Assembly: GCA_028285305.1 (NCBI GenBank)
Contig: JANQPV010000052.1
Span: forward strand, 1 to 64,000
Direction: 5' to 3'
Length of the DNA: 64,000 bases
Source of the DNA: Alphaproteobacteria bacterium
GTDB taxonomy: Bacteria; Pseudomonadota; Alphaproteobacteria; SMXP01
The translations under genes and the position numbers were made by a program. Numbering within the stretch: position 1 is the first letter of the stretch; the number at the start of each line of letters is the position of its first letter. Positions 51,771 to 60,420 of this stretch are shown piece by piece. Below the pieces are notes generated by a model. The model had not been told where the DNA came from and did not search any database. It saw only the letters and a list, made by a program, of their open reading frames with translations.

Positions 51771-52138
51771 TAGAGCTCAAAGGATCTTGCTTCCCCGACC
51801 TCAGCATTTTCGTCGAGGAATTCCTTAAGGTCTCGAAGCGCTGCGACGAGGTGCTCTTCGTACTCTTTCGCATCGCTCGGTGCGTCGGAGTAGTAGACAT
51901 CTTCGCCATTCATCAGCGTCGAGATGCGAAGATAGAACTTATCCTCGTGGTCTGCCCACTTGTCGTAGTTCAAGTCAGCCGAGAGCGGACGGCTCAGGAC
52001 GATCCGGTCTTTCAGCTTGTGCTGTTTGATGATCTGCTGCTCTTCCTCGCTAAAGACGACGGATAGGCTCACGCCATAGAGCGGCTTCTTGAAGATCAGA
52101 CCCTTACTGGATTCCTGATGCGCGATGTCAACTTTCAT
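51770..52138 (-). CDS. Small hypothetical protein of the mobilisable element
   Basis: 122 residues from ATG 52138, chosen over an upstream start because AGGGGGAACACG precedes it. Sequence includes LYGVSLSVVFSEEEQQIIKQ and an acidic helical tail (EEHLVAALRDLKEFLDENAE). It is translationally coupled to the coupling ATPase, which suggests a transfer-accessory role. No named family. Confidence 0.65.
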   Translation of the reverse strand: MKVDIAHQESSKGLIFKKPLYGVSLSVVFSEEEQQIIKQHKLKDRIVLSRPLSADLNYDKWADHEDKFYLRISTLMNGEDVYYSDAPSDAKEYEEHLVAALRDLKEFLDENAEVGEARSFEL

Positions 52139-52398
52139 CGTGTTCCCCCTACTATGTTTTGTACGCAACACGACAGCACGAAACCGTCGCTCTACGCGAG
52201 GCGGAGGGTAAAAGAGCAGGCACACCCATACAAGAGTTTTTAGAATAAAATTCTACTAATACGAGAATTTATATTACCGGCACCGGCCCGCCAATCCGCG
52301 CGAATGTGCGTGACCGCAGGTCAGTCTAAAGACTGATGGAAGCGGTGAAGTCACCTCAGGAGATGTGAGTCTATGAAGCGCTATGTCGATGTATATGT

Positions 52399-52439
52399 GT
52401 GGATACGCCTATGGATACAGAAGCCATAGCGGTATCCAC
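52399..52439. repeat. Imperfect inverted repeat with GGATAC units
   Basis: GTGGATACGCCTATGG (52399-52414) pairs with 52424-52439 except for two bases. GGATAC recurs at 52401 and 52413, with its complement GTATCC at 52432-52437. It might be an origin or recombinase site of the element. Confidence 0.45.
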
Positions 52440-52446
52440 AACGAAA

Positions 52447-52478
52447 GGGACGGCCAGCGTATCTATGCCAGCCGTCCC
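52447..52478 (-). terminator. Hairpin downstream of the AlpA gene
   Basis: GGGACGGC (52447-52454) and GCCGTCCC (52471-52478) form the stem. On the minus strand CCC is followed by TTTCG. A moderate terminator candidate 26 bases after the AlpA stop. Confidence 0.45.
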
Positions 52479-52503
52479 CGCATCCCCTTTCGGGGAGTAG
52501 TGC

Positions 52504-52680
52504 TTATCGTTGGTCGAGTTTCTCTTGAAGCCAGCCCTCGACCTCTTCCAGCAGCCAGCCCACCCGACATTGGCCAAGCCTCACGCGACGCGGAAACTTG
52601 TCCGCTGCCTCAAGTCTGGCGATGTGCTGGCGAGAGTAAGGAACCATCTCCTTGAGAACCTTCCAGTCGATAATCTTCAT
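52504..52680 (-). CDS. AlpA-type small regulator (prophage/island HTH)
   Basis: 58 residues from ATG 52680: IIDWKVLKEMVPYSRQHIAR, LEAADKFPRRVRLGQCRVGW and a WLLEEVEGWLQEKL end. This is the AlpA/excisionase-like fold that drives integrase or excision in islands. The order AlpA next to an integrase 3' end is normal; here that integrase is a wreck (52756-53005). The gene itself is complete. Confidence 0.85.
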   Translation of the reverse strand: MKIIDWKVLKEMVPYSRQHIARLEAADKFPRRVRLGQCRVGWLLEEVEGWLQEKLDQR

Positions 52681-52755
52681 CACGATACTCCCGTGTGAGG
52701 GAGCATCGCGACGCCCGGTTGCAATTAAACCTAGGCGAGCAAAAAGATATCAGTT

Positions 52756-53005
52756 TTCTAGGAGCTTCGAAAGATAGCTGTTGTACGCGTCGATGGCCTC
52801 CCGCATTTCTGCTTGGTAGTCGTACCGGTTATACACGGCAGCGATGCCGCTGACTTACTCTGATACTAGGAGGGCGACGATGTGGCCAAACGGTTAGGAG
52901 GTAGCAAGGGTCTTGGTAAAGACCTCTTTTGGATTCCTCGGGCGCCAGTATGCGATTGCTGTTCTGAGCCTTCGTTGGTGCCTTGAGTGCGGCAGCGGCG
53001 ACGTT
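52756..53005 (-). pseudogene. Shredded integrase, paralogue of the 59054 integrase
   Basis: Bases 52756 to about 52855 align with 59067-59166, the C-terminal coding end of the intact integrase, at roughly five matches in six. Bases 52867 to 53005 then align with 59552 onward, so about 385 internal bases are deleted. The reading frame is broken. This is the former integrase of the element to its left, now replaced in position by the newer cluster on the right. Confidence 0.75.
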
Positions 53006-53020
53006 TCCAAGTGTCCTTGC

Positions 53021-53060
53021 CGCAGTCACTATTGCGGCGGTCGCCGCAATAGTGACTGCG
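53021..53060. repeat. Perfect 19+2+19 palindrome at the integrase break
   Basis: CGCAGTCACTATTGCGGCG (53021-53039), GT, then the exact complement (53042-53060). It begins where similarity of the dead integrase ends and lies 220 bases ahead of the radical SAM gene. No T run follows. Confidence 0.75.
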
Positions 53061-53281
53061 CCGTTAACAGCATATTTGTTTGGCAGTATCATGCTATCTG
53101 CAGTAGACGCCCTGACAGCCTTTTTTTGGCAACAGGCAGAACGCTTCTCGATTCTGCCATTTTGTCAGGGTTGTCGCCTGAACCTGTCGACCATACCTCC
53201 TTTTCGCGATAGCCAGGCCTAAGAAATGTGCTACCGTCTCGGGCTCAGTGACCGAACCGCCGGCCGAACGGAGGAGTAGTT

Positions 53282-54244
53282 ATGTCTGGAGCAATGGCGG
53301 GCACCGCCCTGCTCTCCGCACCGTATGTCGAATTTGAGCTAGATACGGTCGTCCTGACCGTCAACAACGACTGTAATCTTAAGTGCCCACACTGCTACCT
53401 GCAGTACACGCCAGCGGGGACAGAGACGATTATTCCTCAGGAAGTTATTGACGCGGTTCTGTCGTCATCCTGCCGGCACATTTGCATCGCAGGAAAAGAG
53501 CCGCTGGCCAATGCCCGATCCCGGGACATCGTGGAGGCCATCATCCTTGAGGCAAGCAAGCGGAACATATCGACTAGCCTGATCACAAACGGACTTCAGT
53601 TGCACAAACTCTCCTCAACAACTGTAAGCCAATTGTCCTGGGTCGATGTCAGTCTCGACGGCGGGCCTGCCACATACGGATCGTACCGCGGCGCAAGCTT
53701 CAATCAAGTGATGTCAAACATCCGTCGAGTCAGAACCTGTTCTGGCACTTCAGTTCGGATACTCAATACAATCTCTCATGAGAATCTAGAGCACATACCA
53801 GACATGGTTGATGTATTTCGCTTTGCAAACATCGACTTGATGCAGTTTTCGCCCTTTCAGGAAACGAAATCTCAGGGCGAGCAGTATACCACCATGGTCA
53901 GACCGGAAACGTTTTTCGAGGCATTTTCAGATCTGAAAGTGGAGCCTGCAGATAGGATTGTTCTAGCCATTGATGCTCAATACGTAGCGAAATGCAATGC
54001 GCTCCCTCACGATATTGAATTGTTAGTGCGAAATTCCTCCAAGTACAGGATAGATTACACAAAAGAAGATCCCCTAATTAGGGGATTTATTAGAATTACC
54101 TATGATGGTCTAGTTCTTTCTCCTATTGATTCTTTAAATACGAAATACTATAGTTGTATCGGATCTGATTTAGGAAAAACTAGAATTGAGGAGCATTATA
54201 ATAAACTCATTTCAGACAGAGATTATGATGCTTTAGTCGCATAA
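53282..54244 (+). CDS. Radical SAM protein of unknown substrate
   Basis: 320 residues. GGAGGAG precedes the ATG. The cluster motif CNLKCPHC (CxxxCxxC) is near residue 33, with IAGKEPLANAR (the GGEP-like motif, degenerate) near 77 and VDVSLDGG near 122. The C-terminal region ends with RITYDGLVLSPID...YYSCIGSDLG, like a SPASM end stripped of all but one Cys. This points to a peptide- or small-molecule-modifying enzyme. DNA becomes AT-rich toward the 3' end. It lies two bases before the ABC ATPase gene, so it heads an operon. Confidence 0.85.
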   Translation: MSGAMAGTALLSAPYVEFELDTVVLTVNNDCNLKCPHCYLQYTPAGTETIIPQEVIDAVLSSSCRHICIAGKEPLANARSRDIVEAIILEASKRNISTSLITNGLQLHKLSSTTVSQLSWVDVSLDGGPATYGSYRGASFNQVMSNIRRVRTCSGTSVRILNTISHENLEHIPDMVDVFRFANIDLMQFSPFQETKSQGEQYTTMVRPETFFEAFSDLKVEPADRIVLAIDAQYVAKCNALPHDIELLVRNSSKYRIDYTKEDPLIRGFIRITYDGLVLSPIDSLNTKYYSCIGSDLGKTRIEEHYNKLISDRDYDALVA

Positions 54245-54246
54245 AC

Positions 54247-54873
54247 ATGGAGACTAATAAATATATAGTTAATATTGAGGAGATGGATTTTGGGTATAAT
54301 GATCTAAAGGTTTTTTCTTCTTTTTCGTTTTACTCAGAAAGTCGCGTAACGATCCTTAAGGGGCCGTCCGGTTGCGGAAAGACCACGTTGGTCAAGCTGT
54401 TATCTGGGGTGCTCGTTCCCCGGCACGTCAAAACCCTAAACGTTCCCAAAGAATCGACCGTGATCCTACAAAGTGATTCTCTGGCGCCGTGGCTAACAGG
54501 GTGGCAGAACTTACTCTATTTTGCGTGCACGGATCCGGATGACGTCCGACAGCACTCGCTTTTTCCGCTTATCGAAGCGTTTGTCGACCAGCTCGCGTGT
54601 CAGATGTCGTTTGGCCAGAGAAGAACTCTAGAGTTGGTACGGGCGTTTCTAGGCAGGCGCCACTTTCTCCTGCTCGATGAGCCTCTGAATTATCTCGATC
54701 GACCCCGAAGGAACCGCATTATTGAATACCTATCAGAACAGCTGCCGAAAACTGTTCGCGTTGTTCTCACCACACATTTGGATGGCGAAGAAGCGATAGC
54801 CGATTCAGATTGTTTTGAGTTTTTTGGCGAGCCGCCTCACGAAGGGCTTAACTTAGCAAAGAGAAGCATATGA
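54247..54873 (+). CDS. ABC transporter ATPase, NitT/TauT type
   Basis: 208 residues, short for the family. Walker A is GPSGCGKTT near residue 39, the Q-loop is VILQSDSLAPWLTGWQNL, the signature is degenerate MSFGQRR, Walker B is FLLLDEPLNYLD and the switch His is in LTTHLDGEE. The APWL after the Q-loop is typical of SsuB/TauB-like importers. It overlaps the permease start (ATGA). It powers import with the permease and binding protein that follow. Confidence 0.88.
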   Translation: METNKYIVNIEEMDFGYNDLKVFSSFSFYSESRVTILKGPSGCGKTTLVKLLSGVLVPRHVKTLNVPKESTVILQSDSLAPWLTGWQNLLYFACTDPDDVRQHSLFPLIEAFVDQLACQMSFGQRRTLELVRAFLGRRHFLLLDEPLNYLDRPRRNRIIEYLSEQLPKTVRVVLTTHLDGEEAIADSDCFEFFGEPPHEGLNLAKRSI

Positions 54874-55607
54874 CGTGGCGCGTGGTAGCTAGAGTAGTAT
54901 CTGCATTGCTGTTGGTACTCATTTGGCTTGGCGTTAAGGAGCTTTTCTCAGTTCCGGATCGCTACTTGCCGTCGCTTTGGATGGTGGCTGAGGCGGTTGC
55001 TGACGTCGGTCCCGACCTCCTTTTGCACGCTGGAGCTACCAGTGTTCGGGTCGTTGCGGGGTTCCTAGGCGGCGTCCTTTTGGGAGTCGTTGCTTGCCTA
55101 GTCGCCTACCGATTCGGGGCGCTGAACTTTTTAATGCCCTCGATCAATGCGCTAAGAGCGGTGCCACCCGTCGCGCTTCTTCCGTTCTTCTTGCTGTGGT
55201 TCGGATTCACCGAGGTCGGACGTATAGTCCTTTTGCTGGTGGGACTTGGCGTAAATGTGTTCGTAGCGTCGGCCGAGGTTGTCGGGAACCCGAGTGAATC
55301 GGACAGAATCCTGTTTCGGTCGTTTCCTGTGCGGCCAGCAGGGCTTGCATGGTACTTTTGGTTGCCAAGAATCTTGGAGTCGTTACTGCCGACCTTGCGT
55401 TTTGGTCTCTCAATGCTGATAGGCCTAGTCGTAATTGCGGAAATGTTGGGGGCTCAATCAGGGTTAGGGTATCTAATACAAACTTCGAGATCCACGTTCT
55501 CGTTGGACGTTATTCTTCTATCTAGTGCTTTACTTGGATTTATTACTATTGTTTCGGACAGAGTTTTGCAGATCTTGTGGCGCCATGTTACATTTTGGAA
55601 GACATAA
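54870..55607 (+). CDS. ABC transporter permease, NitT/TauT type
   Basis: 245 residues with six membrane segments. The coupling-loop pattern ALRAVPPVALLPFFLLWFGF and the following GLGVNVFVASAEVV match SsuC/TauC-like permeases. It overlaps the ATPase gene and lies two bases before the binding protein gene. It would form the channel for a small organic solute. Confidence 0.9.
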   Translation: MTWRVVARVVSALLLVLIWLGVKELFSVPDRYLPSLWMVAEAVADVGPDLLLHAGATSVRVVAGFLGGVLLGVVACLVAYRFGALNFLMPSINALRAVPPVALLPFFLLWFGFTEVGRIVLLLVGLGVNVFVASAEVVGNPSESDRILFRSFPVRPAGLAWYFWLPRILESLLPTLRFGLSMLIGLVVIAEMLGAQSGLGYLIQTSRSTFSLDVILLSSALLGFITIVSDRVLQILWRHVTFWKT

Positions 55608-55609
55608 CC

Positions 55610-56665
55610 ATGAAATCCCAACGTAGAATAATTTATTTCATTCTCGGCATTGCCGCAATTCTTGTGGTTGGTTCGATTGTTGCCTCTGTGACAACAGAGA
55701 GTGACGGTCCAGATCAGCCGCTCCGCGTCGCGATCTCTCCGTATCAAGACATTGCGATGCTGGTAAATGTCGACCATCTCGGACTCGAACAGAAGTACGG
55801 AACAGAAATTGAACTCGTGACGCTGGGTTGGGAGGAGATACTCCCCGCAGTCGCGAGTGCAGGGCCTGGGGTTGACGTCGGATTTGGTGGTTACATCGAG
55901 TACCTTACTAAGTATGAGAACATAAATGCGGGTTCGTCAGACCCGGTACTATTTATCTATCCGCTATACGTGTTTAAGGGCGGTGCATTTGTCACGTTTG
56001 ACGATGAAGTGCCTGAACTCAATCGAACGAATATTCAGGATAGCCCCGTCGTTCAAGAATTCCTGTCGTATCGCTTTGGTGCACAACAGTATTCTGTCTA
56101 CGAAATGATGCTAGCCCATATCGCAGGGTTGGCGGGAGTTCCCTTTGATTCGCTAAACGTGGTTGACACCCCGCTTGATCAAGGGTTTCTGGCAGCCCGT
56201 GCTGGCAGCATCGACATTGCCGAAGCCGGCCTTACCCAACTTACAGAGACAATACGAATGGGGGGCCGCAGCGTGGTCACTATGGAGGACATTGGATTTG
56301 CCGACCTAACTGGCTTCATTGTTAAGAAGAGCGTCTATGAGGCGCGAAAAGGCGACGTCCACAATTTGGTCCGTATGTGGTTCGACAGCGTCGATTATGT
56401 ATTCGCTGATATAGATCAGAATTCCCAGGTCAGCCGTGATTATCTGACTCGAACGGCGTCAACGCGTTACTCACTAGACGAGTACAAGAGCGCTCTGTCG
56501 CAAGAGTACCTACCGCGTACGCTTTCGGAGGCTAATTCTGCGTTTCTCAATCAGAACGGGCCCTATTCGTACGAGAGGATTGGCCGGACCGTCGCAGATT
56601 ACTTGATGAGGAGAGGCATCGTCTCAGCGCCACCTGTGCTTCCAAAGATCGAGAAAATTGAGTGA
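55610..56665 (+). CDS. Membrane-anchored solute-binding protein of the ABC importer
   Basis: 351 residues. One N-terminal hydrophobic helix (about 7-27) without a lipobox suggests an uncleaved anchor. The periplasmic domain starts LRVAISPYQDIAMLV and has LGLEQKYGTEIELVTLGW and a GPGVDVGFGGY loop, the NMT1/TauA-like ligand-binding fold. The family binds taurine, nitrate, thiamin precursors and similar solutes. ATG 55610 is chosen over an earlier start inside the permease gene. Confidence 0.82.
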   Translation: MKSQRRIIYFILGIAAILVVGSIVASVTTESDGPDQPLRVAISPYQDIAMLVNVDHLGLEQKYGTEIELVTLGWEEILPAVASAGPGVDVGFGGYIEYLTKYENINAGSSDPVLFIYPLYVFKGGAFVTFDDEVPELNRTNIQDSPVVQEFLSYRFGAQQYSVYEMMLAHIAGLAGVPFDSLNVVDTPLDQGFLAARAGSIDIAEAGLTQLTETIRMGGRSVVTMEDIGFADLTGFIVKKSVYEARKGDVHNLVRMWFDSVDYVFADIDQNSQVSRDYLTRTASTRYSLDEYKSALSQEYLPRTLSEANSAFLNQNGPYSYERIGRTVADYLMRRGIVSAPPVLPKIEKIE

Positions 56666-56742
56666 GTCGGTGACCTATGGGTATCAGACCTCGCTGAATG
56701 CGTAACAATCTCAAACCAGTATTTATCTTGCGCGGAAAGTGA

Positions 56743-57768
56743 ATGACCTCCCCTAGCGATGCTCTCCAGGCCCTCGGTTCAGACATCGGGAAATGGGTGT
56801 TTCACTACCCGGTGTACATAAACACTTTTTGCCTAGCCTACCACTTGGCAGAGCTGCTTGATGGACGGGTAGAGAACATGAGACACTATCTTGTTCCACA
56901 TGATTGGAGTCAGGGGATCCCACATTTTCTACACACAGCGGATGTGGAGTTTTTTATTGCGACAGAGCCGATGATCGAAGAAGTCCGAGAGCAAACTAAT
57001 TGCGTGGAAGGTCGTGAATTCACCAAGTACAGAGTCGGTAGCATATTTGTAAACCGAGCAAGATTAAAACGAACACTCGATCATGAATTGTCGGATATCC
57101 AGGATATTGAAAGCTTAGAAGCTCTGGTTCGCCTACTATTAAGTATTAGAAACATAAAAGATCTTATAGTCATTACAGACGTCCCTCAATCGGCTCGATT
57201 ATTTGCAGAGGAGTTAGAAAAACTATTTGCAAAATTTTCAACGTCAGGAAGCTCGGTAAAGAATATTACTATCCGTATCAGAGGGTACTGGCAAAGGGAC
57301 ATGACCGACCTCTTTGAGCGAATTATCCCCAAGATTTACCTCTTTAGCGCGCCCATAGCAGCCATATTTGAAGATCGCAGGGCACGTTACATACCCATCG
57401 ACATTGATAAGTCTGTTCCCAACATACCCACGTTTGTTGCTGCACGATATGCGGCCGACATTGAAGACATTGAGGTCCAGAAGATGCTGGACTGTATTGA
57501 AACATACTACAAGAATCTCTTCGATGCAGCAGCCGATGCTGTCCGCTGCAACAGCGTCCCTAAATGGGCAAAAAACCTGAGCTGCTACTATGGCCGGCAT
57601 GCGGAATCCTCTAGGCAGATGAATCCATTTTCGCAATTTGGCGCTTTACTCTCGGACGATGGGCATCCAACCAATGTCAAAGCTAGAGATCTCGAATATC
57701 TGAAGATACTTGATCGGCACCATGGTCGCCTAGCTGATGTTGGAAACACTGCACAAGATCAGCTGTAG
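56743..57768 (+). CDS. Unknown 341-residue protein of the radical SAM cluster
   Basis: I do not recognise it. It lacks a signal peptide. Around residues 55-120 the phrasing HFLHTADVEFFIATEPMIEE recalls periplasmic-binding folds, so a cytoplasmic ligand-binding domain is possible. The remainder is mixed alpha/beta (IKDLIVITDVPQSARLFAEE; DFERIIPKIYLFSAPIAAIF-like stretch). AT-rich like its neighbours. It follows the importer by 77 bases on the same strand and may sense the imported compound. Confidence 0.65.
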   Translation: MTSPSDALQALGSDIGKWVFHYPVYINTFCLAYHLAELLDGRVENMRHYLVPHDWSQGIPHFLHTADVEFFIATEPMIEEVREQTNCVEGREFTKYRVGSIFVNRARLKRTLDHELSDIQDIESLEALVRLLLSIRNIKDLIVITDVPQSARLFAEELEKLFAKFSTSGSSVKNITIRIRGYWQRDMTDLFERIIPKIYLFSAPIAAIFEDRRARYIPIDIDKSVPNIPTFVAARYAADIEDIEVQKMLDCIETYYKNLFDAAADAVRCNSVPKWAKNLSCYYGRHAESSRQMNPFSQFGALLSDDGHPTNVKARDLEYLKILDRHHGRLADVGNTAQDQL

Positions 57769-57779
57769 CGTCGTATGCC

Positions 57780-58907
57780 ATGACAAGTTCTCCGACACCA
57801 AAAATGCACGAGCTGTGCCAATCTGCTTGTGGTCTAAAAAAGAGAATAAAGGAGATCTTTTTCAGTCATGCGAGAAAAGAAAATAGTAGGGAGGCTATAG
57901 AAAATACCGAGAGTTTTATTTCACATTTTACCACCTTAGATGGATTTATGAAAATCTGTAAATCCTCTCTCTGTAAAAGTAAGAAGAAAATGCCCGAAGG
58001 TCTAAGGCTATTTCTTTCGGATACCACGTACCTAAACGATCCCTTTGAAGGTGACGCCCTGTATGAGTATTTGGATTCGGTACCCGATAGGAGCGCCGAA
58101 CATCAAAGAGAGCGGAATTCTATACGCGAAGAGTTCTCGCCACTGGAGTTCCATCAAAAACAGGATTCCTACTCTCTGAATAGAAGTGAAGCAGACGAGA
58201 TCCTGGACTTTCTAGAACGCCTTGGCGTCAAAGGGACAGCGGCCAAAAGCAATGGGAATACCGCTATAAATGAACGAATTTTCGTCTGCTCTTTTACGTC
58301 TCGGGATGACTACCTAGACCTTTGGAGAGCCTACGGTAACGATGGGAATGGTGTGTGCCTCTCAATGAAGGCTGGCGAAAGCATCAAACGACTAGAGAAT
58401 TACGGCGAGCCGCCGCGCAATCCCGACTATCAACTCTATCGCGTTGCATACGACAACGCCGAGAAGGCTCGTACATGGCTACAACTCCTACCGCGTATCC
58501 GCGAAATCGTCAGACTGGTGAAAGATGATCAGGGCCTCGACTGGAGCAATGTTCAGGCAGAAATTTTGTCGGATTTGACGATGCTTAGTCATCTGTACAA
58601 ACATGAACAGTACAGTTCAGAGGGTGAGGTTCGCCTGATTAGAAAAGCCCATATTGCGGACTCGAATGTCCTATTCAAATCCAAAAACAAAAAAACGCCG
58701 GAACATCTTCACGTAGATGTAACAGGAAATAGAGTCTTCAGCTATTCTCCGCCATTCTTTTTTGGGAACAGCGTCAACAGTAGACTGATCATCGGCCCAA
58801 AGGTCCCCGACGGAAAGAGACTGAGAGTTACGCTCTCTGCATATCTTAAGACCCTCTGGCCAAAAAAAACACCACGGGTGGAACTGTCGACCGTTCCCTA
58901 CCAATGA
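57780..58907 (+). CDS. DUF2971 family protein
   Basis: 375 residues. DUF2971 features are FLSDTTYLNDPFEGD, FVCSFTSRDDYLDLWRAYGN, GVCLSMKAGE and the late EGEVRLIRKAH. The fold is unassigned in function and often occurs in mobile DNA, including defence regions. The first ~45 residues are basic. It lies 11 bases after the unknown gene and closes the cluster. The 5' coding part is strongly AT-rich, indicating transfer. Confidence 0.78.
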   Translation: MTSSPTPKMHELCQSACGLKKRIKEIFFSHARKENSREAIENTESFISHFTTLDGFMKICKSSLCKSKKKMPEGLRLFLSDTTYLNDPFEGDALYEYLDSVPDRSAEHQRERNSIREEFSPLEFHQKQDSYSLNRSEADEILDFLERLGVKGTAAKSNGNTAINERIFVCSFTSRDDYLDLWRAYGNDGNGVCLSMKAGESIKRLENYGEPPRNPDYQLYRVAYDNAEKARTWLQLLPRIREIVRLVKDDQGLDWSNVQAEILSDLTMLSHLYKHEQYSSEGEVRLIRKAHIADSNVLFKSKNKKTPEHLHVDVTGNRVFSYSPPFFFGNSVNSRLIIGPKVPDGKRLRVTLSAYLKTLWPKKTPRVELSTVPYQ

Positions 58908-59053
58908 GTTCGACCCCTCAGGCACTTGTAGGATGCTGTCGGAACGGCTCGACACCATAGCGCCCTCTAAGAGGGCTGGGCACGTCCCAAACCATCCACC
59001 ACATTGTCGTCCGTTATAGATAACCGTGCCGTGCAATGACGTCGGAGTTCCCT

Positions 59054-60196
59054 CTAAGGACCGCTCTCCAGGAGCTTCAAGAGGTAATTGTTATACGCGT
59101 CAGTGGCTTCCCGCATCTCTGCCTGGTAGTCGTACCGGTTATAGACGGCAGCGATGCCGCTGACTTGCCCCGACACGTGATTGAGATGCTTTTCGGTGAT
59201 GTGAATGGGGACGCCCAGCATGGCGAGCGTGGAGCTAAATGTGCGCCTGAGATCATGAAGCGTATAGGGATTCACGTTCTCTAGCGTTTCGTCGAACGCC
59301 TTCTTCGCTTTTCCCCAGCCGTTGAATACGCTGGTTTCTTTGCCTCGCACATGATCCCGGCTTGCAGGAAAGATGAACTCACTTTGCTTGCACTCGGGAG
59401 GGATGCTCTCAAGGACGCGCCGCGCAAGCATACCGATGGGAAAGCGATGTTCGACACCGTTCTTGGCGATATCGCTGGGAATGGTAATGGTGTCATGCTC
59501 GACATATTCCCATTTGAGCGAGGCGATTTCTCCGCGTCGCTGGCCTGTCAGAGCCAGCAGGGCGACGATGTGACCGTAAGGATAGGCGGTACTAAGGGCT
59601 TTGCCGAGAACCTCTTTGAGTTCATCGGGAGTCAACACGCGATTGCGGCTTTGTGATCTGGTCGTTGCTTTGAGGGCAGTGAGCGGCGACATGTTGATCA
59701 GCCCTTGGCCTGCGCACCAAGAGAAGAACACCTTGACCGCCACTAGCGCATGCGCACGCTCGGAGGGCGCGTCGATCTTTTCGAGCTCGTGGACCACGGC
59801 GGCTTTTGTGATTGTGCCGATCTTCTGCGCTCCGAAGGGAAAGTGCTTGATGAGGCGTTTGTAGTCGTTAACCGTGCGCGGCCGGTTCTTCTCTTCACAC
59901 GCCTTGAGCCATTTGTCCTTGGCCGTATTGAACGACACGGAGGGCGCTTGGTAGGTGCCGAGTGTCTTTTCGGAAAGGATGCGCCGTGCTTCCGTTCGGG
60001 CATCTTTGAGCTTAATGGCCGGGTAGCGTCCGATCTTGTGACGCTTCCCGCTGTTCACGAGGACGATGAACGTGCGAGCGCCCCCCGGCGAGAGGCGAAT
60101 ACCCAGCCCCTTACAGCTCCCGTCCCAGTGTGTGACGGTGCCACTTTCAGGAAGCGGGAAACGCTTGATCGCGATATCGGTCAGATTTTTTGGCAC
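59054..60196 (-). CDS. P4-type tyrosine integrase
   Basis: 380 residues. The N-terminal arm-binding domain of DUF4102 type (KRFPLPESGTVTHWDGSCKG, LGIRLSPGGARTFI) is followed by a full catalytic set: Arg220 (TGQRRGEI), Lys245, His314 and Arg317 (HDLRRTFS), His340 and Tyr352 (VYNRYDY). It lies 116 bases from a tRNA-Phe 3' fragment, its likely attachment site. Its paralogue lies dead at 52756-53005. Confidence 0.93.
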   Translation of the reverse strand: MPKNLTDIAIKRFPLPESGTVTHWDGSCKGLGIRLSPGGARTFIVLVNSGKRHKIGRYPAIKLKDARTEARRILSEKTLGTYQAPSVSFNTAKDKWLKACEEKNRPRTVNDYKRLIKHFPFGAQKIGTITKAAVVHELEKIDAPSERAHALVAVKVFFSWCAGQGLINMSPLTALKATTRSQSRNRVLTPDELKEVLGKALSTAYPYGHIVALLALTGQRRGEIASLKWEYVEHDTITIPSDIAKNGVEHRFPIGMLARRVLESIPPECKQSEFIFPASRDHVRGKETSVFNGWGKAKKAFDETLENVNPYTLHDLRRTFSSTLAMLGVPIHITEKHLNHVSGQVSGIAAVYNRYDYQAEMREATDAYNNYLLKLLESGP

Positions 60197-60312
60197 CGTT
60201 TTGGCACCTCCGAGGGTGGTGTTTGGAGGTTCAGCTACGAGACACCACTATACAAAAAATAGCGGATTCCTGGGAGTTTTTTCTTGGAAACGAGCGCTAT
60301 GTTACCCCATTT

Positions 60313-60371
60313 GACACGCGGATTTCTGACTGAAAATCCGCGTGTCGGTGGTTCGATTCCGCCCCTGGAAT
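60313..60371 (+). other. Attachment-site scar: 3' part of tRNA-Phe
   Basis: From about 60329 the sequence follows tRNA-Phe: anticodon loop ACTGAAAA, GTGTCGGTGGTTCGATTCC T-arm and CCCCTGG of the acceptor stem. The 5' half is missing. The anticodon stem is extended to a perfect 13-base inverted repeat (60313-60325 with 60334-60346). It is next to the 59054 integrase. I could not find the matching copy inside the window. Confidence 0.7.
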
Positions 60372-60420
60372 CAAACTACCGGCGGTCTCGGCGCGGCGGC
60401 AGGTTGGGGACTATACTCAA

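Noticed and set aside
46570-53005. Complete integrative conjugative element
   Set aside because: A coupling ATPase and replication-relaxation protein are present, but I find no relaxase of a known family and no type IV secretion channel genes.
52983-53222. 79-codon frame before the radical SAM gene as a possible precursor peptide
   Set aside because: It begins inside the dead integrase and is largely built from the 53021-53060 palindrome, so it is unlikely to be a real RiPP precursor. No leader/core pattern is seen.
60313-60371. Functional tRNA-Phe gene
   Set aside because: Only the sequence from the anticodon arm onward matches; the 5' half is unrelated.
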